Shown here one piece after another: positions 1-11,914 of a stretch of DNA of 64,000 bases. The stretch lies in contig OW804102.1 of the NCBI GenBank assembly GCA_942159475.1, forward strand, positions 31,068,873-31,132,872. The letters run 5' to 3'. The notes under the pieces are model-generated. The model saw only the letters and a list, made by a program, of their open reading frames with translations. It was not told where the DNA came from and did no database searches. The stretch comes from Sthenelais limicola (Eukaryota; Annelida; Polychaeta; Phyllodocida; Sigalionidae). Each line of letters begins with the position of its first letter. The stretch's first letter is position 1. Made by a program: the position numbers and the translations under genes.

Positions 1-25
1 CTCCTGTAGAATATCTCCTCTCCAG

Positions 26-2173
26 ACATCCTTCCACATGAACTGCGGATGTGACGACACATGCCCCATCTATGACGACTGCTGCTCTGACGTCGTCACC
101 AATGGTAAACCATTCCCCCATGACCTTGAACTTGACGTCATTGAACGTCTGACATGCGTGAACGACGCTAGGTTGGACAGGAGATTCCCTGTTTACATCA
201 TGCAAAAATGTGACACACACTACCCTCTGACAGAAATAAAACAAAAATGTGAAAACGTCACATCCGGTGAACCTGAATATGTTGGGAATATGTTCCCTTA
301 CGTGCCTGTGACCGGCCTTAAAACAGGGATTATGTACAGAAACTCTTTCTGTGCTCTTTGCAACAATGAGAAAGACTTTGAATTCTGGAGAGTCAACATC
401 TCAGCTGATGATCCTAAACTACTTGAAGCCATTCACACTAACATCGCCAAATCTGACTGGGCAGCTGTTTCCCAGATAAAACACATGGTCCTGTTTTCTC
501 ACCTCAAATACCAGGCCCATATGTGTAAGAATGAGATCTCAAAATGTGCCCAGAACTGGCCCAATGACGTTCATCGCACCAAGTGTCTTTCTAGCCCTGC
601 AAATTTTGTGTACAGGCTTTATGATACTTACAGAAATCTTGACTGTGCTATTTGTAACCACATCAAAGCTGATGATCCAATGTTGAGTTGTGTAGATGGG
701 AGAGCGTTTTTACACAGCCCCAGTGGTGGTGTTATCTTCTCACACCCTCCTTCATTCTCCATTCTCTTTGACTTGAACAGAAAGAAGCTCCTGCGCCAAG
801 AGAAAATAGCAGGACAGTGGGTGACCAAGACAGAAATAGTGAATATAGACTGCAAAAAGGCTCATGTTTATGATCCCTTCACAGGCGAATGCAGGGAATT
901 GTTCTGCCTCCCTGGCCATGTCCTGAATCAAGAAGGTAAATGTATATCTGCTGAGGATGGTGGGGCCACCTGTAGTTTGGTAAGCTTCACTAAAACTGAA
1001 TTTGACTTTCTGCAGAATCGCTCTGTCTACATCATCCCTCTTAGCGCAGTTTACAATCCAGGAGACTATTGGAGCGATGGTGCTGATATTTTCATCTGCA
1101 ATCCAGATTGGAAACAAATAGGGGAGAACATTACTAGAAATTCAACCCAATGGGAGGAGTTTTTCGACAGCGACCCAGTCCAGGGGTATGTGACAATCGC
1201 CTTGACCATCATCTCAATTCTTGGATTGTCAGCCCAATTGATTATTTATGGGATTTTCGCAGAACTCAGGAACACTCCAGGAAAATGCCTTATGTGCCTC
1301 AGTGCCTCTCTCCTTGTCTCACAACTTCTGTTCATCGTTGGAGCAAATAGAAATGAAATAGCAGGTCTATGCAAGGCAATTGCAATCATCATGCATTTCG
1401 GCTTCCTGGCTTACTTCTTCTGGATGAACGTTATGGCCTTTGATATTTCCAGATCGTTTACAAGCACTAGGTCGCAGTCGTTCTATTCAAAGAAAAGACC
1501 CATATCCAAGAGATTCATCTACTACAGTCTGTATGCATGGGTAACACCATTGGTAATTGTAGTTATAGCTATTATTCTAGACTTCACACATGTTGAACAA
1601 GTAATGCCTGACTATGGGAAAGCATTCTGTTGGTTTGGGAACAACACTGGACAATTGATCTTCTTTGTGCTCCCTGTGTCACTCCTCATTCTTAGTGACA
1701 TCATATTCTTTTGTCTGACGGTCAGGGAAATCTACAAAGTGGGGCAGGGAACTAAGAATATGAAGAAAACCAAAAACAACGAAGAAAAGAAAAGATTTGC
1801 ATTGTATATAAAGCTTGCTTTCATCATGGGTTTCACTTGGATTCTTGGCTTTTTTGCTACTCTGTTACGAAGCACTGTGGTGTGGTATATCTTTGTCATC
1901 CTAAACAGCTTACAAGGGTTGTGGATCTTTTTAACTTTTGTATGTACATCAAAGGTGATTAACCTAATTAAAGGTAAGTATCATAAGAGAAGGCCCTTAT
2001 CTACAAGTGGCTCTACAAGGACTAAATCTACACTTATGTCAGAGTCAGCCAGTAGACACAGTCATGTCCCCCAACATAAGAAGATCAAGAAGGAAAATGA
2101 TAGCGACCCTGCTACGAAGGAGAGTTTACTTTCCAGTAAAGAAAAGCAAGTCACAGCAGATATTACCCTGTAA
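26..2173 (+). CDS. Methuselah-like secretin-family (class B) GPCR, 3' terminal exon, 5' partial
   Basis: Seven-pass plasma-membrane receptor with a large cysteine-rich ectodomain, presumably signalling through G proteins; the ligand cannot be told. The frame is open from the window edge. A splice acceptor (TCTCCTCTCCAG) ends at base 25, so I take 26 as the exon start in phase 0. The first ATG, at 38, falls inside the ectodomain and is probably not the true start; signal peptide and first exons lie outside. Counting from that ATG (711 aa), residues 2-17 hold a somatomedin-B-like cluster (CGCDDTCPIYDDCC), followed by about 360 residues with many paired cysteines and several N-x-S/T sites. Seven hydrophobic helices run from about residue 383 to 640, with the Methuselah-type signatures FWMNVMAFDI (TM3), GFTWILGF (TM6) and LNSLQGLWIF (TM7). 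The basic, serine-rich tail is about 65 residues. I see no clear GPS cleavage motif before TM1. Fold and class are secure; the exact subfamily is not. Confidence 0.9.
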   Translation, partial: TSFHMNCGCDDTCPIYDDCCSDVVTNGKPFPHDLELDVIERLTCVNDARLDRRFPVYIMQKCDTHYPLTEIKQKCENVTSGEPEYVGNMFPYVPVTGLKTGIMYRNSFCALCNNEKDFEFWRVNISADDPKLLEAIHTNIAKSDWAAVSQIKHMVLFSHLKYQAHMCKNEISKCAQNWPNDVHRTKCLSSPANFVYRLYDTYRNLDCAICNHIKADDPMLSCVDGRAFLHSPSGGVIFSHPPSFSILFDLNRKKLLRQEKIAGQWVTKTEIVNIDCKKAHVYDPFTGECRELFCLPGHVLNQEGKCISAEDGGATCSLVSFTKTEFDFLQNRSVYIIPLSAVYNPGDYWSDGADIFICNPDWKQIGENITRNSTQWEEFFDSDPVQGYVTIALTIISILGLSAQLIIYGIFAELRNTPGKCLMCLSASLLVSQLLFIVGANRNEIAGLCKAIAIIMHFGFLAYFFWMNVMAFDISRSFTSTRSQSFYSKKRPISKRFIYYSLYAWVTPLVIVVIAIILDFTHVEQVMPDYGKAFCWFGNNTGQLIFFVLPVSLLILSDIIFFCLTVREIYKVGQGTKNMKKTKNNEEKKRFALYIKLAFIMGFTWILGFFATLLRSTVVWYIFVILNSLQGLWIFLTFVCTSKVINLIKGKYHKRRPLSTSGSTRTKSTLMSESASRHSHVPQHKKIKKENDSDPATKESLLSSKEKQVTADITL

Positions 2174-2337
2174 CCATCGACAAAAAGACCACAAATTAAA
2201 CATAATAGTTATACTGAACATGATTTCGGAGATGCATTTGGTCTATCAAATATATAGTTCTTACCGTTAGGTTCCTGCTGCGCTTTCCTCTGGTAAGGAC
2301 CGCTGTCTATCTGTCTGTTAAATTTGTAAAATTTCAG

Positions 2338-2343
2338 AATAAA
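2338..2343 (+). terminator. candidate poly(A) signal of the Methuselah-like receptor
   Basis: AATAAA lies 165 bp after the stop codon of the receptor exon, in an AT-rich stretch. Position and motif fit, but a GT-rich downstream element is not obvious. Confidence 0.45.
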
Positions 2344-3845
2344 CTTCCAAAATGTATCTTTGAAGGAAGTCGAAATGTTTACACATAAATCCAATGTATG
2401 TGGTTGCGTTGTTTGTAAGCAAGTGAAAATGATTTTCTTTTTAAATTAGAATTGCTGTTGGTTTAATGAATGGGCGAGAAAATGGCGAATAATTAGTTTT
2501 ACCTATGTTGACGTCTAATGTAATAACCTAACCTATAAGTTAACATAACGTTAGCCTGTAATAGGAATATGTTTATTATATGTACTCAGGATCAAACTCA
2601 CTGCCATTTTGTAGGATTTCTGGTAATGTAGACGCATTAAAGGGATAAGTACTCTGCCTCACTGTAAAACCACTGACATTGACTTCTGACACTGATCACT
2701 GACACTGACCACTGACACTGATCACTGACAAACCATAGAAGGAGAAGTGAACGAAGTTCAGTACAATAAGATCTGTACAACTGAAATTTGCAGGCCCAAA
2801 GCATTAAAATACAAATTTACTTGAATTTAAAAATTCAATTTCCTGCAGTTTCGGGCCGAGGAAGTTATATATACCTATGAATGGCCAGTGCAAAGAAAAC
2901 AAAGGATCGAGTGTCAGTCTTCATCTTAAATGAGATACATATTAGGAGACTAACAACAAAACAGACAAATTACTAATATGACATTCATTTGGGACATACT
3001 GATGGTTTGACAAATACATGTTTAGTTGATTGAACAAGGTAGAGGAAAGCATCTTCTTAAACACTTTAATGTAATCACAGTTCATACTAATTATTTCTCT
3101 TTAAGGGTAAACATAGTAAATGTAATTCTTATATAATTGTTTGTTCTGTTAAATGCAGGAATTAATTCAATAGAACTGCTAATTATTTGATTGTGTTATA
3201 GATTTAACGAAAAAGCAAATTTATGTTGTATAGATGTGTAGGAATATTAGGTGCATGCTATATTTATTATTTGCAATATAGTGTCATTGACATTTGATAT
3301 GCAGATATCGTTGCCAAAGATATACTGTTCCTGCATGCATGACATAGAGGTATATATTATGATAACCAATATCCGTCTTTCTGTAAATGTATTTATTAAT
3401 AAAGGGATGAAAGTGTTTACCTTCAACTTAGTCATGGTATGTATAAAGTTATTTCAGGAAAAGAATAAATGAGGCATTTAACGCGACCTCGAACCTTTCA
3501 TTTGACTGGACACGACGCTACAAGTACAAGTCAGTTCCGAGGCATCTTGATATTATGAAAAAAATATATGGATAGTTCACCTATGATGACGTTCAATGTA
3601 ATGAATCTTTCTATTAGTTAACAAATGGATTTGATGTACATACTTCTCCAAGAACGATGATTAAACAATGACCACATGTACTATGTGTAGCTTTTACTGG
3701 TTATAACTATTAGAGATGTACTCGGTGTGTACTGTAATTTAAAGTTTGAATAATCTATAGATTTGGAGAATAAAGTTTCTTGTAAACTCAGACCTATTGG
3801 TGTTTTCTCTACAGGTTCCTGCTCTTGAACATCCATTTCATAATT
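2344..3845. other. intergenic AT-rich sequence
   Basis: Between the receptor 3' end and the first C element. Only short ORFs without recognisable protein signatures are present, plus one small CACTGA-type satellite. Confidence 0.5.
2671..2732. repeat. CACTGA-type minisatellite
   Basis: About ten imperfect copies of the hexamer CACTGA/CACTGAT in tandem (for example GACACTGATCACTGACACTG). Short, imperfect and non-coding. Confidence 0.75.
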
Positions 3846-4226
3846 GTGATGTGTTACAGGAAAATGAGTCACAAGTCGTGAAAATCTTATTTTTCAAAGG
3901 GATTTATTCACAATCTGATCTCTTCGTTGAAATGGTTTCATTTTGGGGGATTTTAGCGCTTTAGTTCGTATGAATTCATGTACCAAATTTTAAGACTATG
4001 TATTAGATAAAATTATTCTTGTGTTTAGAAGGTCATTCTATGGAGTATATTTTGTTACTTTACAAGTAATGGACCACTAACATATTGCAAACCTTCTTTT
4101 ATTTTTTTACAAAAATACTACTATCTTTGGAATCCGGTTGATTTCATCTTTTCAAATTATGATGATATCCCAAAATCCATTGTTTTGCGAATTGTGGCTC
4201 ATTTTCTTTTTTGAAAAAGACATCAC
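3846..4226. mobile_element. Family C short inverted-repeat element (MITE-like)
   Basis: A 381-bp unit starts GTGATGTGTTACAGG then AAAATGAGTCACAA, and ends with the approximate reverse complement (GTGGCTCATTTTC ... CATCAC). Its interior, including AAGGTCAT and ATATTGCAAAC blocks, recurs in the same order at 23547 and 60416. Terminal inverted repeats with no coding capacity and several diverged copies fit a non-autonomous DNA transposon. The superfamily is not identified. Confidence 0.7.
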
Positions 4227-4780
4227 AACATTAACCTTCTAGTTACTGTTGAATGCAAGTAGAGCATCTAATAGAAAGAATCTCTGGTAAACGACCGAAA
4301 CCGCAAGTAAGCAACACCTTTTTCAAGTTCAATTTCAATCGGCTAAGGCCTAAATCCACTGTCGCCCCAAAAAGCCTGATCCATTTGTTCTAGTGTTAAG
4401 TAACATATATATAGCCCCAATTGTCGAGGAACACAACAAGTTAAGGGTAGCCAGATTTTTAAAATATTATTGTTAATGCTAAAAGTTATTCTAAAAGGAA
4501 ATCGGTGTTGATTGAACCATCGAAGGGCTATGTTCGTCTGGAATCCGAATTACTTATTATGTAATAGAATAAACTTCAATCATAACAACGCTCTAAACCC
4601 ATTGAATACAGGCCAAAGAAGAAGCTGGTTGATAGTTAACCACTGAGGAGGGCGGGGGGAATTTGCGAAAAGTTTTTGTGCAAAATTGTGACCCCCACCC
4701 CCTCCCTTAAAGTCTTTTGCATATTGTCTTGAAAGTTTGTGCTAAATTGCATGACCTATGGCCGACATTGAACAATAATT

Positions 4781-4942
4781 GGGTCAGATCATCAGAAAAT
4801 GTACAATCAGCAGCTCTACACATTTTCTATATTAGCTACTGTGTGGATACAATCAATCATTCTATTTGGTTATGTTGACCTCTATTTTGAATCTTATATT
4901 TGACTTAAATTTGGAATCTTTGAGAGGACTGTTTATATATAA
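4781..4942. mobile_element. Family B short inverted-repeat element, 3' end eroded
   Basis: Starts GGGTCAGATC then AGAAAATGTACAATC, as at 40309 and 55434. Interior blocks (GTTATGTTGA, TTTGAGAGGA) follow in the family order. The distal GGCGAATTGTACATTTTCTG end is missing. Confidence 0.7.
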
Positions 4943-4977
4943 TTAAAAGACGGAAGACTGACACTCTACTAAAATGT

Positions 4978-4983
4978 TTTATT
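4978..4983 (-). terminator. poly(A) signal of the METTL27-like gene
   Basis: Reads AATAAA on the minus strand, 18 bp past the stop codon of the methyltransferase. The 3' UTR would be very short. Confidence 0.6.
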
Positions 4984-5001
4984 GCAAAATGTTTGTGGTG
5001 A

Positions 5002-8000
5002 TTATTTTGTGACCTGGAACAAGAGACATACACCTGGTACACTGTACACATAGTTAGGTACCGGTTTCTCACTCAGGCGGCGCCACAAACCCTCCCTCTC
5101 CAGTCTCATCATTCCTTGTCCCATCTCTGATGCTGCATCCACATATGCCGGACGGGTGACGATACAGACATACCCTCCTGTAAGTTATGTACGATGGTAG
5201 GATAAAGAAATAAAGATTTTTTTTAAAAAAAGTAATGTACATACAAATATTTAATCAAGCGTCCCACCCATGATTATAGCTGTATTCTCGGCTGTTACAA
5301 CAAGCAAAATCTTACCAAATTTACTCATATTTTGAATTGAATTGAATTGAAAAATCTTTTATTTGTCAATAATAAAATAACAGTTACATAGAAAATGACA
5401 AGCTGGGATAATCCCAGTTCTTCCAGACGTTCCCAAACGTTTTATGACTTATAGGGCTGAATTTATCAATATTCAGCTGCTGTTATATATAAAACATTTG
5501 AAATCAAATCGACAGGTCCTCGAAATAGAAATGCTTTTATTAAGCCCTGTAGCAAAAGCAACCAGATAAAATCCTCCAACATTTTGGTCATATGAGTTTT
5601 AGATGGGTTGGAAAAGTACAGAAAAACAAGTAGAAAATCTTTAGCTTTTGACTGACATTAACTGAGAGTGGAGCCTTACATTATATGTAATAACCCCACA
5701 TCAGATCCAATGCAAACATAATCAAATTAGTTATTGCTTGGCTAGACTTGAGACATGGTAATGTAAATCATTAGCATGGGTCGTCATAGCATTTTCTGGT
5801 CTACAATCAAGTCATTTACCAATGACAGTTGATGAACAAGTCAGTAGTAAGAACAGCTCTGGTAATGAAGTAAGTAAAGTTGTAGAGGGTATTTATTCCT
5901 GGTAATATAATGTAATATGATGTTAGAACCTAATTGGTGTACAGTAGGCATCTGAAGAGGGAAACCCTAGGCAGCTTCATAAATAGAGGCTAATGAGGTT
6001 TAGCCTGATTAGCCCTACCTGTGATTGGCAGGTGCAGGCTGCCAATGGGAGACCCGCACCTGACCATGTGCCATAGATGCTATTGAACGACAATTTAGGT
6101 AGGCTAGTATGGGTATACATTATATTACATATTGAGGGGGTATAACAATTCTTACAGTTGTGACTCACCTGATCTTACCACTCTGATGACCTCTGGTAAA
6201 GCTGTATGTTGTACCTGGCTAGCTCCGAATGCTCCAATTGAAATAACTGAATCATAGCTATCTAGAAACGAAAAATAAATAAATTGTTATATATACATTG
6301 TTATGGAGAAAGAAAGAGAGACAATATTACAGACTTTTATTGTTGGTTCATCTCGATTTTGCATTTGAGTCGATTAGATTCTTTACAATATCCCTATTGA
6401 TTAAATCATTCGCAATTGGTGTAGGTAGTAACTAATCATGGTCCAGTCCGTCCCATAGGTGATCTGATAAGTCTGATCCATGAGTCATTTTGGAATAGAG
6501 TTCTAAATGAAGCGAGGTGGATGTAATTATGCTAATTGACTCTCAGGTAATTGTTTACCGACTACCCTAAACAAAAAGTTGCATATCAACCAAAAGTACT
6601 ACTTACTAGTTTTCAAATATTCATTCTTTTCTGTGAAGAAATTTTGGAAGTAATTTCTGTACACCTTCTTTTCTTGAGCTTTCTGGAGCATGCCTTCAGA
6701 TGGATCTAAGACATCTACGTTTGTGAAGCCATCGTTCTTAAACTGGGATGGAAATAAGTAAAACAATACTTTGAATATCTCTTAATTTGTATTGAGTTAT
6801 TTCAATGATTGTTACCTGTAAACCACCATGTGAAATGAAAATTAATTATAACCATGTTTGTTTTACTGGGTGTTAACAGCCATACCATCCACTAAAATTA
6901 ATGGGGTTTTTTAAACAAAATACATCTTATAATGAAACATTGCTGACAAAGGCTATTAGGAACAATTTATCACACAATTGTACACACAAGTAGGCTACAA
7001 CAATGAGATAAAGATTACCAAAACTGGAGGAAACCAACATATTTTTTGTGTATATAAAATACATTTACTACCATCATTAATTTATAAAATCTGAATCTGT
7101 GTTTTAATCTTCAAAAGATGCTTTATATAATTAAGATTTTGCAATTCATACTCAAGACGGTTTTGCTAAACATATATATTATGCAAAGGGAAAAGTCATA
7201 AATTTAAAAACCGAATAGAACTTCTAGCGTTCATATTCCAAATGAAAGCCCTCCAAATGCAAATTCCTCTTTTATAAATTACTAATTAATATGTAATGAT
7301 AAGCTCCAACTTAGCTTGAACACTCACCAGTTGGGCTGACAGGCCTGTTCCACCCCCGATGTCCAATATTTCAGCATCTTTTTGGTCATCTATGTATGGT
7401 TTAACTTCTTGATAACAAAGCTGGGTAGCGCCACCATTGCCTGGAGCTATTTGCTATAATGGAAACAAAAGAACAGTAAATGAATAGAAAATTGATCCTG
7501 GAATTAATAGTTCAGGGTGTTCAGCCCAGCTGTATCATCCCAGGGGCTCGACACAATGTCAGAGCTCGACACAATGTCAGAGGCTGACTGCCTAACACTT
7601 GTCGGTTGCTGGGCATTTGAGTCTTATAATGCCTAATGTCTGTATCTATAATTATTATATTCTACAGACACTTGTGATAGGTATACATCTATCTAGCGAG
7701 GATGTCTAATTGGCATAATAATGGTAAATGATGAAACGTGATTTTTCCTGTCACACAGGTGAGTGAGTGGTAATCCATTAAAGAATACAACCATTCTACA
7801 TGTGCTGACAATGTACTGAAGGTTTTTACAATTGGATGAATACAATTTTGTGAGGCCATGCATGATTCCATCCATCACCCAACTACCCCTGTGTACTCAG
7901 TGGACCTTAGAGATCGTAATAAACATCAACTGCTATGACTGCTATTGTCAAATATCGTAGATAACATTGTTATGGTTTGAATTTGTTATTGAACATTGTA

Positions 8001-8425
8001 CAAAGAAAGAATTGAGCCTGACTCATTAGACCAGACTGAATTCAGACTGAATGATTTATTGGTCTTACATATTGATCATTGAAATGTCCTGGCGATCGGT
8101 GATTGGTTGATACAATACTATGGAATGAATTAATACCATTATTAATGTAATCATAATTTGGAATATAAATAATAGTGTGGTTAATCATTGTATGTATAGC
8201 TCTGTTGTTTCATAATAGTTAAGTGATATAGTTATCTGTAACATATGAACATATGAATCTTTCAGCAATAATGATCCTTACCTTATCGAAGTCACCATTC
8301 TCTGCCCACTTATCATAAAAGTCTACCAAGCTTTGTTTATCGTGGCCAGCACTCAGGATCAATCGAGCATTAGCACACGCCAATTCCTCGGAGGTTGCTC
8401 CGGTGTTAGTGGGTGCAAAGGCCAT
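5002..8425 (-). CDS. METTL27/WBSCR27-like SAM-dependent methyltransferase, 5 exons
   Basis: Predicted class I SAM-dependent methyltransferase; the substrate of this family is poorly defined. Hand-built exons on the minus strand: 8425-8282, 7453-7328, 6742-6607, 6261-6169 and 5177-5002. All introns are GT-AG and the phases join without a stop (0, 0, 1, 1), giving 225 codons (224 aa), near the roughly 245 aa of vertebrate METTL27. Exon 1 carries the family N-terminal motif VDFYDKWAENGDFDK. Exon 2 holds SAM-binding motif I, ILDIGGGTGLSA. Exon 3 has VDVLDPSEGMLQKAQEK, the acidic-loop/post-I region. Exon 4 has YDSVISIGAFG. Exon 5 begins in SGGYVCIVTRP and ends LLFQVTK-stop. The start is the first in-frame ATG, with A at -3 and G at +4. 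Intron 4 contains a retrotransposon 3' tail. The family assignment comes from motif memory, not a search. Confidence 0.88.
5333..5520 (-). mobile_element. 3' tail of a non-LTR retrotransposon
   Basis: Sits in intron 4 of the methyltransferase. It has GAATT pentamer repeats, then AAAATCTTTTATTTGTCAAT, then a block (CAGTTACATAGAAAATG ... CCCAGTTCTTCCA) resembling 20793-20880 beside the reverse-transcriptase fragment. A terminal short tandem tail plus loss of the coding part is typical of 5'-truncated CR1/L2-type copies on the minus strand. Confidence 0.5.
5593..5660. repeat. short interspersed repeat shared with 35518-35580
   Basis: The block GAGTTTTAGATGGGTTGGAA through AAAATCTTTAGCTTTTGACTG recurs nearly unchanged at 35518-35580. 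Element ends cannot be defined. Confidence 0.5.
7544..7583. repeat. 19-bp tandem duplication in intron 1 of the methyltransferase
   Basis: GCTCGACACAATGTCAGAG occurs twice almost back to back. Intron 1 (7454-8281) shows nothing else notable. Confidence 0.7.
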
Positions 8426-8636
8426 CTTTGTGAAATTTACAATTTGTAAAAAGAAATATTATTTAAAAATAAAATATTCAAGCGTAAATAATATGACTAC
8501 ACTAAGATCGCTTTACAGTACACAACTTGCAGAGAGTATATATTATATTATATATTATTATACACATATTATGTCCTTTATTAATCAATTTTAAAAACAT
8601 CAGATAGGGTTAAGCCATAGTAGGGAGCTGCCTAAA

Positions 8637-8702
8637 TAGGGGATTTGAATGTCCACCATCTTGAATCTTGATTCGCATGGAATTATGGGAATTGTATATC
8701 AG
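8637..8702. mobile_element. Family E repeat, one end
   Basis: TAGGGGATTTGAATGTCCAC then CATCTTGAATCTTGATTCGCAT and ATTATGGGAATTGTAT. The same end occurs at 57023 and, in the opposite orientation, at 62720-62767. It lies upstream of the methyltransferase first exon. Confidence 0.55.
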
Positions 8703-8765
8703 TGTAAAACCTATAGAAAACATGAAAACATGTTATGTTCAGCTTGGAATATTCAACAGAGATCC

Positions 8766-10014
8766 CATGTAAATTGTATGGAAAGCCAATTTGGTACATA
8801 CCGAAATTCAGGTCACCCGATTCGGAGCAACTTCGGAGTAATTCGGCGAAATTCGGGATTCGGATTTTTTTTAATTTGGTCTTTTAAACCTCAAATAAAC
8901 ATAATTAATCTTTTTATTTTACTTTTGTTATTGATATTTGTGTTTATTTGTGAGAGGAAGTACATCTCTTGCCTTCTATTGGTAATTATAGTTTGTTTTC
9001 CTTACACATTAATGGAGTCAGGTATTTTGGGTTACTTAAATATATCCAGTATATATATGATACAGGTCTACTTTTCTGCTGATATATAATCAGGTATTGA
9101 ATATTCATTGGTGATATATTGATTTATATTGCATAATATCTATCATTATCATTGTTATCATCCTAGAATATCATAGTTAGATATCTATTGGTATTAGTCT
9201 CTACTACCCTTAGTTATTATTACGTCATCATATCATATCCTATTTGCATATCTCCTCATATTAATGTACACAATTAGAGCAATGGCATAATTTGTACACA
9301 CACAGCGAACGACGGAATGAAGGATATTATTATTTTAGACAATTGCATATACAAAAATATCAAACCAATACATATTGTATGAGATTGATTCCAGAAATTT
9401 AATTAGAATTTTGATGTTTTTGACGTTTATGTCATATCTTTGTCGATTCTGATCGTATAAACCTACAAATGGTATGTATGTATTCCTAGGAACACACTCC
9501 ATATTTCTGAAAACAATTTAACATTATATGAATATTATTTCTACTGATTTTCTTAATCGTTGTGAGTACACTTTTCTAATGAAACTATAATTAATTCGCC
9601 TAAATAATGTCTAAAATTATGTCCGAATATAAAGCTTTTTAGCTTTTTAAAGTATTCCAATCCGTCGGGAAATGGCGACACAGTGGCCCAATATGTGAAG
9701 TCCGAATTTAGCCCGAATTTTGTCCGAATAAAAGAGAATTTCACCGAATTTCTCCAGAAATTAATAAATCTTGCTTCGGCTCGCTTCGGATATCGGATCA
9801 TTCGACAAATTATAAAGATCAGTGATACCCTGAACTTCCTGAAGTTCAGTCGAACTTTGGCCGGCATCCGACACCCGACATCCGAATTAACTGACATTGG
9901 CCAAAGGATTTCGGTATGAAATTGTATGGGGAAGTTAAGTTCGGAGTTCGGTATCGGTTCAGGGTTCGGTGAGGTTATTTCGGTGAGGTCTTGGGCTTTC
10001 CATAAAATTCCATG
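8766..10014. mobile_element. Family D 1.25-kb element with terminal inverted repeats and CGAAT-rich ends
   Basis: The left end CATGTAAATTGTATGGAAAG matches the reverse complement of the right end (CTTTCCATAAAATTCCATG) with few differences. Both ends continue into dense CCGAA/TTCGG motifs (8800-8870 and 9690-10000). A second copy of the terminal motif lies just inside the right end near 9917. Small ORFs (for example 9683-9919) show no transposase motif. I interpret it as a non-autonomous DNA transposon, possibly nested. Confidence 0.55.
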
Positions 10015-10730
10015 TGCCCGAAACGTCAGACCCTTGATTAAACAAACTTACAACTCATCCCACCGTCCCTGTCCCTGTCCACCATTTCTGTTTGGGGTTA
10101 AATCCACATCTTGAGATTTATCCCATGCAAATATCCATTTGTTTTACATGTTTCCATAACAAAAGACTTCATCTTTCCCATCATACATTTGCTTTTTATA
10201 GATCATTAATTCATGCTATGATATTGGTAAAAACATTTCTGCAATTTTCGATAAAAATGTTGCTATTTCTATATTTGTATGTCAGAACTTAACTTGATTT
10301 GAAATCCATCCCAGCATGCACTGTGATATACATGCACAGTGAGACATGCAAATCCCCTATACTTATGTGAACTGAAAAGTAACTGATGTATCGTGTGTGT
10401 CCAATCACCACCATGTATCTTTCCTCTTTTATTTTCTCTTCCTATGACACCTGTTACATCTGACAACTGCTATCTGTTAAAGTCCTAAATACGAATTTAT
10501 GAAATAAGAGCAATAACTATATAGACATATACAATCAGGTGTATAGGCCTATCTTGAAAAATAGTGTATACATGAACACATAACTTCACTTACTTCAACT
10601 AGATGATCAGATCACTCAGAGACTGCGCTTGTTTGGAGTGTAGATGAAACTGGGTGTAGTTGTAATTGTAGGTACATGCAGGATCTGTGGTACTTATAGT
10701 TACTCGGGGACCTTAGTCTATCGGGGGTCA
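10015..10730. other. AT-rich sequence without recognisable genes
   Basis: No coding motif or clear repeat is visible between element D and the foldback region. Confidence 0.4.
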
Positions 10731-11914
10731 GCACCTACACTTATATGAGCAATTCCACCAAAAATGCATCATTTGGCCATTCAGGGCTGAAAATTCCTAT
10801 TTTTTTTAATTGCTTCCATTGATTTACTTTTTCTCATACATAAACTAGATATAATTGCTACTAATATAGACGAAATTGGGAACGTTCATTATGAATATTG
10901 TGGTCAGGGCAGCTTGGGAGACACAGTGATTGTTATTCTAATAGTAAGGGCAAAAGGGAACGGTCCAGATTTCTTCATCAATTAGGATTTAAATTAGAAA
11001 TAAATAATAAACATGTAAGCATAATGTTTTAAATTAGTTTATATATAATAGGTCTTGACATAAGCGTCATAACGCTCTTTAGTTTGTGAAAATATTCCAA
11101 CTAAAAGGAAAGTTACAGCAAAATAACCATTCGGTAATGGTAATAAAAATGGCAGGGCCCAGGTTACAGGTCATTGGCCCTCTGGCCCATTATATTCATA
11201 TAACCCATTATATTTAGAATATATACAAAAATATTAATAACAGTGTTTTCCCCTTGTGTTCCTATTAAATTGGCTTGAAGACTTGTTTTGGTTGTTTATG
11301 AAGTTATGTCTAAGTATGTAGAGGCAAAGTTAGTAGGGAAAAAAATAGAAAAATAGTTTTCACCCCCCCCCCCTCTAGACCCCCGCCCCCTCTAGACCCC
11401 CGTTACGGCGACATACTGTTTTTGCTTGTTGCTATCATCTCAGGTATGACAGAATTTTTTTTTGTATTTATTTATTTTCCCTTGGGTTTCTTACACATTA
11501 CAACGCTTATAGAAAATAATTTATGCTAATATTAATTTATTTATTGCTGAAACCTAGACCCCCGTTACGTAACCTTAAATTTAGTTAAATAGCCTTCAAA
11601 TCTAAATTAGGAAACTATTGAGTTGTGTGGCCTTTTTGTACAATGGAAAGTTGCTATATATATGGTATTTTCGGATCCAGGGGAAAAAAGTCGCCTAGGG
11701 GGAATTATCCTACAATGTTTTGTTGTTTTTTTTTAATCGTGAGGCCAAGAAAATGCCAGAATCACACATGTGTGATTCTGGCATTTTCCCCTGGATCCGA
11801 AAATACCAACGAAAATAATCTCAGATAAATATTTTAGCCTCTAGATGAGCTCTTGTATTTTAACCCAAATGATGCACTTTTGGTGGAATTGCTCATATAT
11901 AGAAGTGTAGGTGC
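10731..11914. mobile_element. putative DNA element with about 45-bp terminal inverted repeats
   Basis: Bases 10731-10774 (starting GCACCTACACTTATATGAGC) reappear inverted at 11868-11914 (ending AGAAGTGTAGGTGC) with small indels. The interior has no long ORF. The motif CTAGACCCCCGTTACG occurs twice inside (near 11394 and 11557), next to a run of 11 C at 11363. The right end interdigitates with the foldback at 11571-12018, so the region is nested or rearranged. Confidence 0.5.

Noticed and set aside
752..1117. Minus-strand ORF of 121 codons
   Set aside because: Shadow of the Methuselah-like receptor coding exon.
8649..9089. 146-codon ORF upstream of the methyltransferase
   Set aside because: It spans the ends of the E and D repeats and continues into AT-rich hydrophobic residues; it is a by-product of repeats.
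9553..9919. Overlapping ORFs of 114 and 78 codons within element D
   Set aside because: They are driven by the CGAAT-rich repeats. No transposase DDE or helix-turn-helix motif is visible.
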